From NCBI GenBank assembly GCA_015501075.1, contig JADNYJ010000472.1:1-24254 (forward strand): 24,254 nucleotides of DNA, read 5' to 3'. Shown here piece by piece: positions 10,854-19,990 of this stretch (position 1 is its first letter; the number at the start of each line of letters is the position of its first letter). This stretch comes from Gymnopilus junonius (Eukaryota > Basidiomycota > Agaricomycetes > Agaricales > Galerinaceae). The notes under the pieces are model-generated. The model had not been told where the DNA came from, made no database searches, and saw only the letters and a list, made by a program, of their open reading frames with translations. A program made the translations under genes and the position numbers.

Positions 10854-10862
10854 CCTTTTATA
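10854..10862 (-). promoter_or_regulatory. Probable TATA box of A1
   Basis: TATAAAAGG on the minus strand, about 90 nt upstream of the A1 ATG. It is a good match to a core promoter by sequence and position. Confidence 0.45.
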
Positions 10863-11138
10863 CTTGCAGCTCGGACGGGATACTTCCCGATAATGTTACA
10901 ATGAAACCATGATTATTCCCCTTCCCGATTTTTTTTCTTCCCCACATGATCGTCACAAGCCATATCTATTACCAGACGTCTCGTGTCCTTCGACAACTGA
11001 CGTATGCAGGGCACGTTCGCAAGAATTGGGGTTGTAAAACTGGAGACGTGAAAGGAGTTGGGTCCTCGAAACAGCAATCCTTCTGTTGCAATAGGGTGCA
11101 TGGATGGAATGGAAGCAATGAGATGTCTTTTCTTGACG

Positions 11139-11400
11139 TTCTGGTGTGGGCGGATGCGAATTGGACCCTGGAACGCGTTCTAGACTCAAGAACAGTCATT
11201 CATTGTTACTTCAAGAACAAATTACAATGGAGAAATGTCGCAATCGAACTCCATACAGCTGCGTCAACAACGAGGTAAAGTCGCAGCTTTGAGAAATGGA
11301 GAACAGTAGAATAAACCTGTCAGACCGACATTAAATAGTTCCGAATCGATATATGGGGATTCTTATGGACGCGTCGACAAAAATATCCACTAATGATCCA
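11139..11400 (+). repeat. Dispersed repeat copy X
   Basis: Matches, in inverted orientation, the sequence at 14443-14775. Anchors: 11152-11176 pairs with 14731-14755 (25 nt, few mismatches); 11227-11249 with the start of the ATGGAG..AATGTCGCAAT block at 14670; the 15-mer 11297-11311 with 14580-14594; and an exact 20-mer at 11340-11359 with 14511-14530. The same order and near-equal spacing show true homology. Read as protein it gives MEKCRNRT then NRYMGILMDASTK, with in-frame stops, so this copy is not coding. Confidence 0.75.
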
Positions 11401-11812
11401 GGCGAAGATCTTCAAGAGTAGAGTAAGTAGGAATAGTCCAAACTTCTGTGCGCGCGATAATCACTATCACCATCACGAGCACGCAAATGACGAGCCCGCC
11501 TTGGGGCGAGGCAGAGCTTACTTATGGCGGTTTCTCATGAGAAATATCGAGCACTAGATCCCTTTCCATCACGCTCCGCCGTCCTTGTCCTTTCCTTTAT
11601 GCTCAATGAAAGGATATACATTATTTCGCTTATTTGACATCAAGAGTATGATTATTCATGCGATTAATAAAATGAATCGAATCTGCCACTCAGCCTTAAC
11701 GAAAAATATGACGCAAACCGACTGTTCGTGATCATCCGAAAGTTCACGAAACAAGATAGCTCGAAAACCCGACAGCCGCCGCGCATTGAGCATTTGGAGA
11801 ATAATTTAATTT

Positions 11813-11975
11813 CAATTCTTCCCCTGATGCTACATACCGAAGGGTTCTGGCAGCGATAATGATTGAAAGAAGAAAGGAGTAGGAGATCACAGGACGCGCC
11901 ACTGTCGATTCAGAGGGACGTGATAATGTCAGGTTCGTTTAGAAACGCCCCAATTCTTACGCCCTGATGCTACAT
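11813..11975 (+). repeat. Short direct repeat pair
   Basis: CAATTCTT followed within 1-3 nt by CCCTGATGCTACAT occurs at 11813-11835 and again at 11951-11975, about 140 nt apart. Flanks do not match well, so these are either short regulatory repeats or footprints of an insertion. Confidence 0.45.
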
Positions 11976-12693
11976 TTGCAACGAGCCGAACAGAAGTCTG
12001 ATAATGGCTTTCAAGTTGAGAAATGTTCTATATCGGCGGCGAAAGCGCACCGAGCTTGCATGGGAATGTAATAGCCTTGCAAGGTGCACAAGGTGACAGA
12101 AATAATGATCTACTCCAATCGCATTGCTGAGATTTAAACGAAAGCTGCATGCGTCTATCGGTGGACATTAGCTGCCGAAATTCAGAAAGGAAAAGTACAT
12201 TCTCCAAGAACGCACAGCAACAAAAGTCATCCATATGCATGTAGCATTCGTATCGTATCCCAATCTCCACTAGATCGTCAGAAAAGTAGACATTGAAATA
12301 GCAACCCTATTCCTACATGCGAGGCGTCAGTGAGATGGATTACATAGTACGGGAGTTGGGTCACCTCCCAAGAAACATGGTAATAAACTTGTCTAGATGC
12401 GGCAGAATGGTCAGAATAATGTGGTAAAGTAAATAAATTGGACTCATTTACGTGTAAAAACGCACTGTGGAATATTCCTCGATAGACGCAGGCAATCGCC
12501 GAGATTGTCGGCTGCCACGGATCTTTTCGCAGTAAGTTGAGCCGAGTCGGTTTTCACTGGAAATTTCGAGTTTCGAATGACCTCAGCCGCCCCCTTCTTC
12601 GTCCAATCGACGTCAAAGGACGAAGGTTCAAACGTTCATATGTCAAACATCTCCATGGTCGACTTCCAGATTCGGATTAATATGGTCGACATG

Positions 12694-12700
12694 TATAAAG
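12694..12700 (+). promoter_or_regulatory. Probable TATA box of A2
   Basis: TATAAAG lies 44 nt upstream of the A2 start at 12738, implying a short 5' leader. Confidence 0.5.
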
Positions 12701-12737
12701 GCCCTCCACGAAAAAAGGTGCTATTGATCAGGATATC

Positions 12738-14186
12738 ATGACCTTCATTTCTAATTCTAATTCCCCGTTCTGGCGTGCCTATGAATCGGCTCTGAAAATC
12801 ATTTTACCTGAAGTCGGAAAGGATCGGTTCATCTTTATTCTCCCTTTCACTCATCCTTGGATCGAGACGAAGGCCAAAAGCCCACTTCCCGAAGGTATTG
12901 TCAACTACCTTGTCTACCGCCTTGCAGACACTACTCTTGCTATCGACAATGGCGCACCTGGACCATCGCAGGGTTACGCCAAAGAATTAAGCATGTGAGT
13001 TATGTGTTTGCTTTGATCGTTTTGACTGCCAATTGAGAGCTTCTGTTTCGTACTAGTTATTTGAATTCGGTGGACAAGGTATGTCAGATTTAAATGCAGT
13101 TGATTGGAGTTACGACGATATTATTATCTAGGGTCCCCCTCCATCTCCAGAGGCCCTCGAAGATATCAAGGCTGCTGAAAAGCGTGTAGCAGAAACGGAG
13201 GGTATATTGAAGAAAAACATCGAGAATGCGCAACGCAGGTACGACAGGATTCCGTCACCAAAAGCCGACTTCGATGACTGGTGTGTGGAGAATGCGCCGA
13301 ACGTGCCATCAGCCCGAGAGGACCTCAATCGTGCTAAGACCGCTCTCGAGGATGCTGAAACGAAAGCTTATGGTAGAAGTAAGTTGGTTGAAAAGCAACA
13401 GCAATACGTGAAAGAAGCTCTGACTACTGGCCAAAAAACAACGTATGTCGGTTCTATTGCTCGTCAGTCTGAAACGCAAATACACTAATATAACATATAT
13501 CGACTAGATACAATATGCCCGCAGAGGAGCCAAAGTCGAATGGTTCCACTTACGTACCTTTATACAGTGTTCAGGGCCTCGGAGCTGACCTCAATCGTTG
13601 GATACAAGGCAGCGGTGGTGAGCCAAAGGCTGTTTTCAAGACCACTATCAAATCACTCGGGGCGGACGTCGACTGGTTCCGGCTCTTCCTGATATCTAGC
13701 CAGGAGGCCGGGCCACGTTTGATCGATACCAAGGGAAAGGAAGAACACATATCCGTGGAGGTGACCGCGACGGGCTTGGAGAAGTTTGACATATCGGCTG
13801 GCGAATGGTGAGTATCGTCGTAGAATTCGCATAACTTTTGTATCTCACCACACATCAGGGACTTCTTTGATGTCAAGACGCAGTTCCCAAAGCGCGTTCC
13901 AGATGCACCAGACGTCCTCAATCCCAAATTCGCTCGACCATCCTCGTTTTTAGCTGGATACAACATCCATTTGAAGGTGACGATCGGGGGTGGCTTCAAA
14001 GACAAGGCATCGGAAGAGGCGAAGAATCTCGGCCAAGACGTAAAATTTTATGGGATATCTGTTTCTGGGGGAGACGGACCAGAAATATTATTCAATGGTG
14101 GAGAGACAAAGGACGGTGAATCGGTGATTTTGACCGCTGTCGTACCGTATCCAGTTATTCTTGCCATTCTTGCCCAGCGTCTTTGA
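12738..14186 (+). CDS. Family A protein, copy A2 (intact)
   Basis: Complete five-exon gene for 405 residues: 12738-12994, 13057-13078 (22 nt), 13132-13442, 13508-13807, 13859-14186; stop TGA at 14184-14186. All introns are GT-AG and all phases equal those of A1. It is the most diverged and shortest paralogue. The N-terminus (MTFISNSNSPFWRAYESAL) lacks the ETDAIFARAY motif. The helical middle keeps DDWCVENAPN and a Glu/Lys-rich helix (KRVAETEGILKKNIENAQ). Exon 4 is shorter because the segment before YSVQGLGADLNRW is reduced. The C-terminus keeps GEWD, PDAPDVLNPKFARP, GYNIHLKVT and ILAILAQRL, but the Gly-rich loop is shortened to GGDGPE. No break, no signal peptide, no transmembrane helix. It lies between two inverted copies of a repeat. 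Function unknown. Confidence 0.8.
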
Positions 14187-14274
14187 TATTTTGTTCATTG
14201 CCTGCGATAATCATGCGCAATTGTAGTATCCCTTTGTTGAATTGTCATTAGCATCAGTGTGCGCGTTTGAATTC

Positions 14275-14670
14275 TTACGCCTGACTGAGTACCTCAAACA
14301 ACTTGCCAACGTATGACAAGCTGACCATGTGTTGCGCAGCATCCATGGATGGGAGTACTTTCCTATTTGAGGTTATCATCCAGGTGGTCGTCACTCGCGT
14401 GCCTGTGATAGAGAGTTGGCGTATCTTCGGCAAATCAAAGTCACGCGAACAAGTTCCAACTTCCGGAATTAGTTTGGCCAATAATAATTCTGTTAAAGTG
14501 TCCACAAGAGTCCCCATATATCGATTCGGAGTTATACTTAATATTGTCTGACAGTTGCGTAGTTCATTTACTAATTTGGTTCTACTGTTCTCCACTTCTC
14601 GGTGAAAGGTTGCAACCTCAGCTTCATTGTTCATGCGGCTGCGTGACGTTCTATTGCGACATTCCTCCAT
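14275..14670 (-). CDS. Hypothetical ORF inside repeat copy Y
   Basis: A 131-codon ORF convergent to A2. Its first half (MEECRNRTSRSRMNNE to NRYMGTLVDTLTEL) lies in the repeat and matches the degraded reading of copy X in the same frame. Its second half (LPKIRQLSITGTRVTTTWM) is unique. Retention of an open frame in one copy may be chance. No family is recognised. Confidence 0.2.
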   Translation of the reverse strand: MEECRNRTSRSRMNNEAEVATFHREVENSRTKLVNELRNCQTILSITPNRYMGTLVDTLTELLLAKLIPEVGTCSRDFDLPKIRQLSITGTRVTTTWMITSNRKVLPSMDAAQHMVSLSYVGKLFEVLSQA

Positions 14671-14775
14671 TTTTTATTATCCCTGAGTTAATAATGATGA
14701 CTTTCCTTGACGTTGAGAATGGTTTAAAATGCGTTCCAGATTCCAATTCACATCCACTAGATGTTCCAGAACGCT
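14443..14775 (-). repeat. Dispersed repeat copy Y (inverted to X)
   Basis: Inverted partner of 11139-11400, lying 3' of A2, so the two copies bracket the A2 gene. The exact shared 20-mer is at 14511-14530 and the 15-mer at 14580-14594. At its distal end, AGTTCCAACTTCC (14452-14464) also resembles part of copy Z. Confidence 0.75.
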
Positions 14776-14903
14776 AGCTCCATAGTAGGTGTGCTGGAGA
14801 TCGCCTGGAAGGCAGAAAAAATGCCCTACTGCACTGCCGAGATAAGCTCCATAGCAGGGCAGTGTGCTGAAGATGAGAACTGGTGTATCACCGGCCAATA
14901 TAT

Positions 14904-15040
14904 CCGTTAACGAGTTCTAACTTCTGGGGATTGGTCAAGACCATTCCTTCTTATTTTACTTATGAGTCACAAAAACATCGTCTCAATCATGTCAGCGGAT
15001 AGTTCTGTTGACGTGTCTATAAGGATCTCCATTTATCTAA
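14904..15040 (-). repeat. Partial, diverged repeat copy Z
   Basis: On the minus strand the segment 15039-14998 (ATGGAGATCCTTATAGACAC and following ACAGAACTATCC) matches the ATATGGGGA..TCTT.TGGAC block of copies X and Y. The segment 14930-14904 (GAAGTTAGAACTCGTTAACG) matches the distal end of Y. It has the same orientation as Y and lies just downstream of the B1 stop codon. Confidence 0.5.
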
Positions 15041-15148
15041 TAGTGGTGTTGGTGAGATCGGACACAAAGTACACAGTTGCTTTGAGCGAATACGACTGCC
15101 ACTGGTCAGAACAAATCGGCTCCTATTTAAGCCCGACAAATTTCTTTC

Positions 15149-16169
15149 TCACGAAAAGATGTCCTCGGCTTCTTTTATTGCGTCTTCCCTGCGCTTGCCG
15201 ATTATTGAGTCGTACGCCGATTTAGTTGGGCGGTAGGTTGAAGCAGTGTATTCTGCAAGGGAGTAAGTAAATCATTAACTTATTCGGTAGATTATCACGC
15301 ACCCCCATTAATACCATTACTATCCTCTTGTACGAAAATATACCTTTCACAACAGGACCAGGCTTCCAGCTTGATGCGATAAATCTTGGGATGGCGTAAG
15401 CTTAGCGATAAACCGAGTTGGATCAATCGCTTCCTCTACTCACTTGGAAATAAGGGTGTTCAAAGTCAGGAAAGCGAAGGACGCCAACGTCAACCAGCCT
15501 CTTCTCATGATGCTCGTGGCCGTAGAAAAAGGTCTCGAAGCTTGTGATGGTAGCTCCAGTTTGAGCGACAATGGCACCCAGGACATCGATATTGATTTGG
15601 GTCGACCTCAGGACATCCGAATCGCCAATAAATTTGGTGAACCATGTATGGACCTGTGGAAGGTACATTAAATATCAGTGTACATCGAAGGATTGGATTT
15701 GGTGACGCCCACCTCCTTAACGACCACAGGATCGGGTGACCCATCAACCTTGAAAAAATTCAATCTGGAGGGTTTGATAAACTTATCCTCTCGCTGAACC
15801 GGGCTATCGTAGCGTTCTACAGTGTTAGGCTCACGGCTCTCGAAAATAGAGGTGATATCGTCCCAGGAAAGGTGGCCTCCGTTGTGCAGCCGCTTCTCCG
15901 CCAGGCTATGCAGGATGTCAACAATCATAAGCTTGAGTTGTTCATCCATGGACTTGATCGTTTTACTGGTGAGTTCCCCGTAGGCAGGCGCGAGACCGAC
16001 GTGGAGGTAATCCTCCTTGGTGTTGTCTTTTACATCGATCTGTAAAAATGTAGTCACTTGAAAAGATAGGGTGATGCGATCGTCTACACACCTTTGAGAA
16101 GTCGAAGTTCTCAACGCATTTGTCAATACCTGAGACTTGAGCACCGAAAACGCTAGCGAGAGTGACCAT
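15149..16169 (-). CDS. Family B protein B1 (intact)
   Basis: Complete 266-residue protein in five exons: 16169-16092, 16039-15713, 15653-15444, 15384-15303, 15252-15149; stop TGA at 15151-15149. Order of recognisable blocks: SVFGAQVSGIDKCVENFDF (residues 6-24), YLHVGLAPAYGELTSKTI leading into a helix, LSWDDITSIF, a basic/acidic linker, FIKPSRLNFFKV, VHTWFTKFIGDSDVL, IVAQTGATI, HHEKRLVDVGVLRFPD, YRIKLEAWS and the ending EAEDIFS. No signal peptide or transmembrane helix is seen, so it is probably cytosolic or unconventionally released. Exons 3, 4 and 5 have exactly the lengths of the matching exons in the A3-B2 fusion. I do not recognise a characterised family. The size and mixed alpha/beta pattern would allow a Cyt/volvatoxin-like fold, but no signature proves it. 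Confidence 0.78.
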
Positions 16170-16204
16170 GTTTACGCAAAGGTCGAAACAAATTCCGGGT
16201 TCAA

Positions 16205-16211
16205 GTTTATG
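16205..16211 (-). promoter_or_regulatory. Possible TATA-like element of B1
   Basis: CATAAAC on the minus strand about 40 nt upstream of the B1 ATG, a spacing like that of A2 and the C2 gene. Weak match. Confidence 0.2.
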
Positions 16212-16565
16212 AGGACTCGTTTGGAGTCCGGCTCCCAGAGAACGCTTCTATGGATTGCCTGTGTATTTTACCCATGGGAATATCCAGTAGAAATCCTGAT
16301 CCGTAGTTTCAGGTTATCTGCAGTCCGCAGATTGGAGTCACACGTCCTTGAAGGTCTGCATCGACTGACAGATACAATTTAACCATAAATGCAGACTTTT
16401 CAGCCGAATAACGTGTGTAAGATACGTGTAGAAGTAGGTTCAGTAGTCGGGATTAGCAGCACCCGGACAGCTTGAAGGTAGGTTGAGAGATATCACATGA
16501 TGGTTTGAGGTAATAGTAGGACGACAGTAAGGACGTATCGATTTGTATACTCGCCGAATTTAGCC

Positions 16566-19264
16566 TCAGGAAAAGATATCCTCCGACTCCTTCACCGCCT
16601 TATCCAAGACTTCTTTTTTCATCTTGTCCATAACGCTTTTTCGGGGTTGGAAATGGCGAACATTCAATTCTTCAGCAGGCGTGAGTGCATTGATCACCTG
16701 AATGTAGTAGATTATAACGCACCTCCAGTAATTCCACTGGAATCTTCTTGCCAGGCCAGATATCTAGCGGAGACCGACCATGCGGTCAATTTGATGCGGT
16801 AAACCTGAGGGGAGTCATGGGGGTTTCAGAATCGAGCAGAGATCCGCATCCCTTCTGTTCATCTTACTCACTTTGAAGTAAGGGTGTTCAGGGTCAGGGA
16901 AGCGAAGAACGCCAATATCGACGAGAGTCTTCTCGTGGTGCTCAATTTTGTGTATGACAGCTTCGACGCTGTCGATGGTAGCTCCTGTTTGGGCGACGAT
17001 TTCGGCCATGACCTTGATATTGATTTTGGTAGAGTCAAGGATGTCTTGATCGCCAATGAACTTGGTGAACCACGTCTGCACCTAGAAAGAGTCGGCACCG
17101 GATCAGTTTACGTGTAATCTAAATGAAGCGTCACTGACCTCCTTAACAACTGTGGGGTCGGGAGCCCCGCTGATCTTGAAGAAGTTCAACACCGAGGGCT
17201 TGATCAGTTTATCTGCGCGGTCGATCTTAGACCCCGCTTTGCTGTCGTCGGGCTCAATGAGGGTGTTCTGCATCAAGACGGACATGACTTCATCCCAGGA
17301 AAGGGGATCTCCCTTTTCCTTCCGCTTCTTCTCCAGGAGACGCATAGTTCCGGCTATCATGACCTTGAGATGTTCATCCATGGTTTTGATAGTTTCACTG
17401 GTGAGGGTCCCATACGCTGGTGCAAGACCGACGTGGAGGTAGTCGTCTTTGGTACTATCTTTTACATCGACCTGTAGAAGTATGTTGCGCTTCAATCAGT
17501 AAGAAAGTAGGCTTGTTGAGATTGAGTACTAACGGTGAGGAAATCGAAGCCCTGAATGACATTACCCACACCCGACCCAACCTTTGGACCAAAAACCTCG
17601 GAGACACGGGGACCTTCAGGCTTGGTGCTGACGAGGCGCTGGCCAATCACAGCAAGCACTATTGGGTAAACCTGCTGAGCAGCCGGAATCAAGGTGATTG
17701 AGCCATTGGCGTCGTCCCACTCGACTCCTTTGAAGCTCGCGTCGACGTGGTGGGAAGAACCACCTCCACCTGCTCCACCCACTTCAAAGCCGAAAATCTT
17801 CAAACTTCCACCACTGTTCCTCGCCGTTCATACAACTCCTTTGCTTCCTTTCTTATCGAATGCCCAAACGTCACCGATAAAGCGATATCATATCCGACCA
17901 AGACAGACATCGGTCTCGCGTACTTGGAGTTCAGGACGTCGGGTGCACCATCGACAAGCTGAGGGAATCGGTTTTTAACGTTAGCAACGTCCCTAGAAAT
18001 CACGTCAGGTCTGTCCCAGCATCCAATATTCGAGGAAGAATTCTTACCATCGACCAGCAGTGACCGGGAAAAGCTTCATTCCGATCGCGCTGATGGTAAA
18101 CGAGATCTCCGTTTCTTTTCCCTGTGTCTCCAAAATGAACTTTTTCTGCGTCTGTCCGTCTGCAGCAGAGAAGAACGGGAAAATCCCAGCGGACCCGGAG
18201 CCGCGAACGTCCTTGTAGCCATAATCCTCCCAGCTCGTCTCTTTCCCCTCCTTCACGTTGATCGTCAGAACCTGGCTGCGTTTCGGTGAGGCTTCCGCTG
18301 CCAATCTAATCCACTCGTTCATGGCGATATTGTATCCACGAATACTGTAATCCGGCACTTGGACGATGTAATTGGGATTGCGCTCTCAGATATCTTCTCT
18401 CCACCCTCAGCCCGCTTCGTAGCTTGCGCCATCAAGTCTATATCGGCCGTAATACCGGCCTGGTTGTAGCTATCATTCCAAACGTCAGGCTCATAACTCT
18501 CTTATCGCAACCATCGACCAAAACTCACCCTGGATACTTTTCTCTGGGTCAGTTTCCAAAGCATCTCGAAGACCCGCACGAATATCCGCAAGCGTAGCGC
18601 TGAGGGCCATAATGCTGCATCGCTGCGGCATCCAAGCTGGTGTACGCCCGCTTTCGCAACTCTTCCGCTGAATCGAGGTACGGCGCGCTCTCTCGCGTCC
18701 AGGGCCAGAACTGTTTCGTGGATATGCCTGCGTCGTGGGCTTTCTTCCATGCTGCCATGGCCTTATCGAATGCGGCAGAGTAGGCGTCCTCTGCGTCAGC
18801 TACTGCCTTTCTTGCTTCTGCCATGTGCTGTGTCACCCCAGGGCTCCAGTCGATTTTCTAAAAAACGGTGTTAGGCAGACTTCACGGAGTTATAAAGATA
18901 ATATCTCACAGTGTAAATGTAATCAACATAACTGAAATGCAAGGGGGAAAACGGATATTGACATAAGTCGTAGAAGAGCTCAGACCAAACAGCAAAAGAC
19001 ATACGTTCGCAAGTCCTGAATATAACTTGGATTTCCTCCTCCACCAAAATAAGAGGGATTATCCGCTGTGAGCAATGTGTCTCCAAACGCGTACACCTCG
19101 AAATTGGTGATCTCAGGTGGTATGAGACTTCCAGCCGGAATACCTCTCTGGACGAGGGGACTCAGGAAGAGCACTTTGTCTTCACCCACTTCGAGCTGGA
19201 GTTTCTTCTTGATGGCGGACGCATAGGCGCGTGCGAAGATGGCGTCCGTTTCGGCGATGGTCAT
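16566..19264 (-). CDS. A3-B2 fusion protein (family A + family B), frameshifted in the A part
   Basis: Nine exons: 19264-19005, 18931-18910 (22 nt), 18857-18529, 18469-18048, 17992-17534, 17471-17139, 17081-16872, 16804-16723, 16669-16566; about 740 codons. Exons 1 to 5 encode a family A protein (MTIAETDAIFARAY, KIDWSPGVTQHM, TRESAPYLDSAEELR, VPDYSIRGYN, GYDIALSVTFG, GGAGGGGSS, LAVIGQRL). Where A1 and A2 stop, exon 5 runs on through about ten residues (VSTKPEGPRV) into EVFGPKVGSGVG, the start of family B. Exons 6 to 9 encode the rest of B (YLHVGLAPAYGTLTS, WFTKFIGDQDILDS, VYRIKLTAWS, ending SEDIFS), with intron positions identical to B1. The B part is uninterrupted. The A part has four apparent 1-nt indels, near 18600, 18540, 18382 and 17820; correcting them restores a length divisible by three. 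Either a recent pseudogene or assembly error. Confidence 0.75.
17534..17640 (-). other. A-to-B fusion junction
   Basis: The codons for QRL end at 17633. Both single-domain A genes have TGA immediately after these residues. Here the same exon stays open for 33 more codons, giving a linker and then the B start, and ends at donor GTTAGT (17533). No stop, start-like context or splice site separates the two parts. Confidence 0.8.
17810..18605 (-). other. Four apparent 1-nt indels in A3
   Basis: Relative to A1: one extra base at the CAGCGCT around 18597-18603; one missing in the A-run at 18538-18541; one missing around 18379-18386 (exon 4 is 422 nt here, 423 nt in A1); one missing around 17815-17825 just before the Gly-rich loop. 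Conserved protein sequence continues on both sides of each. Confidence 0.7.
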
Positions 19265-19990
19265 TTGCTGCGAGGATTATGGGTGAGATGGTGCACAATG
19301 TTATGGGTCACTTCGCGATGGGGGGCCCCGGCCCTTGATGCAGTAGATAAATGAAGGAAGCCGACATATTTGGTGCGACAGGAACCTTGACAGGAGCAAT
19401 AATGAGATTTAGTAAAAGATGTTGGACAGCGTGCGACCAGTGTGTTTGCTCCTTCTGGATAAGGGGACGATGGCTAAACGTGGCTCGGAATTTAAAGTCC
19501 ACCGTGTCATGACTCGATGGATCGTCAAATACAATCCCGAATGTCATTAAGACGTGCTCCAACCTGTCGTCCCCGAAGATCGTACCGGACGGATCAGGAT
19601 CAACCTCAGTTTCCTATTATAACTGACACGCCTATAGGTAATAGAAGCCCTGCATTTGACTTCGGTTCAGTGCACGGCTGCACTGAAAATGAACACTCTA
19701 GTTAGCGGAGGAAGTTCAGCTAGAGTACGCCAAGATAACAGGAGCACGAGACTCCTGCGGAGTAGTAACTGGTCGCACAGAATTGGGCTAGCGGCTGGCT
19801 CGAGAGCATAAGTTCTGGGTAAAATGTAAGAAGGAGATGGGATAATATATGATGTTGCCTAAGGAGGACAGATTATGATGATAAACTTGGAGAAAGCGGA
19901 TCCTGTTGCATCTGTGAGGAGTGGGCGGGAAAAAGAGGAACGCGGTACCGGAAAACCAAAGGCATCAATACTAAACAGAAGCAAATATAT
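19265..19990. other. Intergenic upstream of A3-B2
   Basis: Promoter side of the fusion gene. No clear TATA box was found within 150 nt of the ATG. No gene-like ORF. Between about 19500 and 19990 the sequence passes from single-copy character to the AT-rich transposon-like region. Confidence 0.4.

Larger units (their letters stand above)
10866..12690. other. Intergenic between divergent A1 and A2
   Basis: This 1.8-kb interval separates A1 (-) from A2 (+). It holds one copy of the dispersed repeat (11139-11400) and a short direct repeat (11813-11835 and 11951-11975). The rest is AT-rich with no gene-like ORF. The regulatory DNA of both genes must lie here. Confidence 0.55.

Noticed and set aside
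14268..14281. AATTCTTACGCC near 14270 as a third copy of the 11.8-12.0 kb repeat
   Set aside because: Only 12 nt match and the flanks do not; likely chance.
16137..16382. 81-codon plus-strand ORF upstream of B1
   Set aside because: It lies in the B1 promoter side, overlaps its start and has no supporting motif.
15149..17534. Firm call of family B as a Cyt/volvatoxin-type cytolysin
   Set aside because: Length and general pattern are compatible, but no diagnostic motif could be verified without a profile search. Kept only as a hypothesis.
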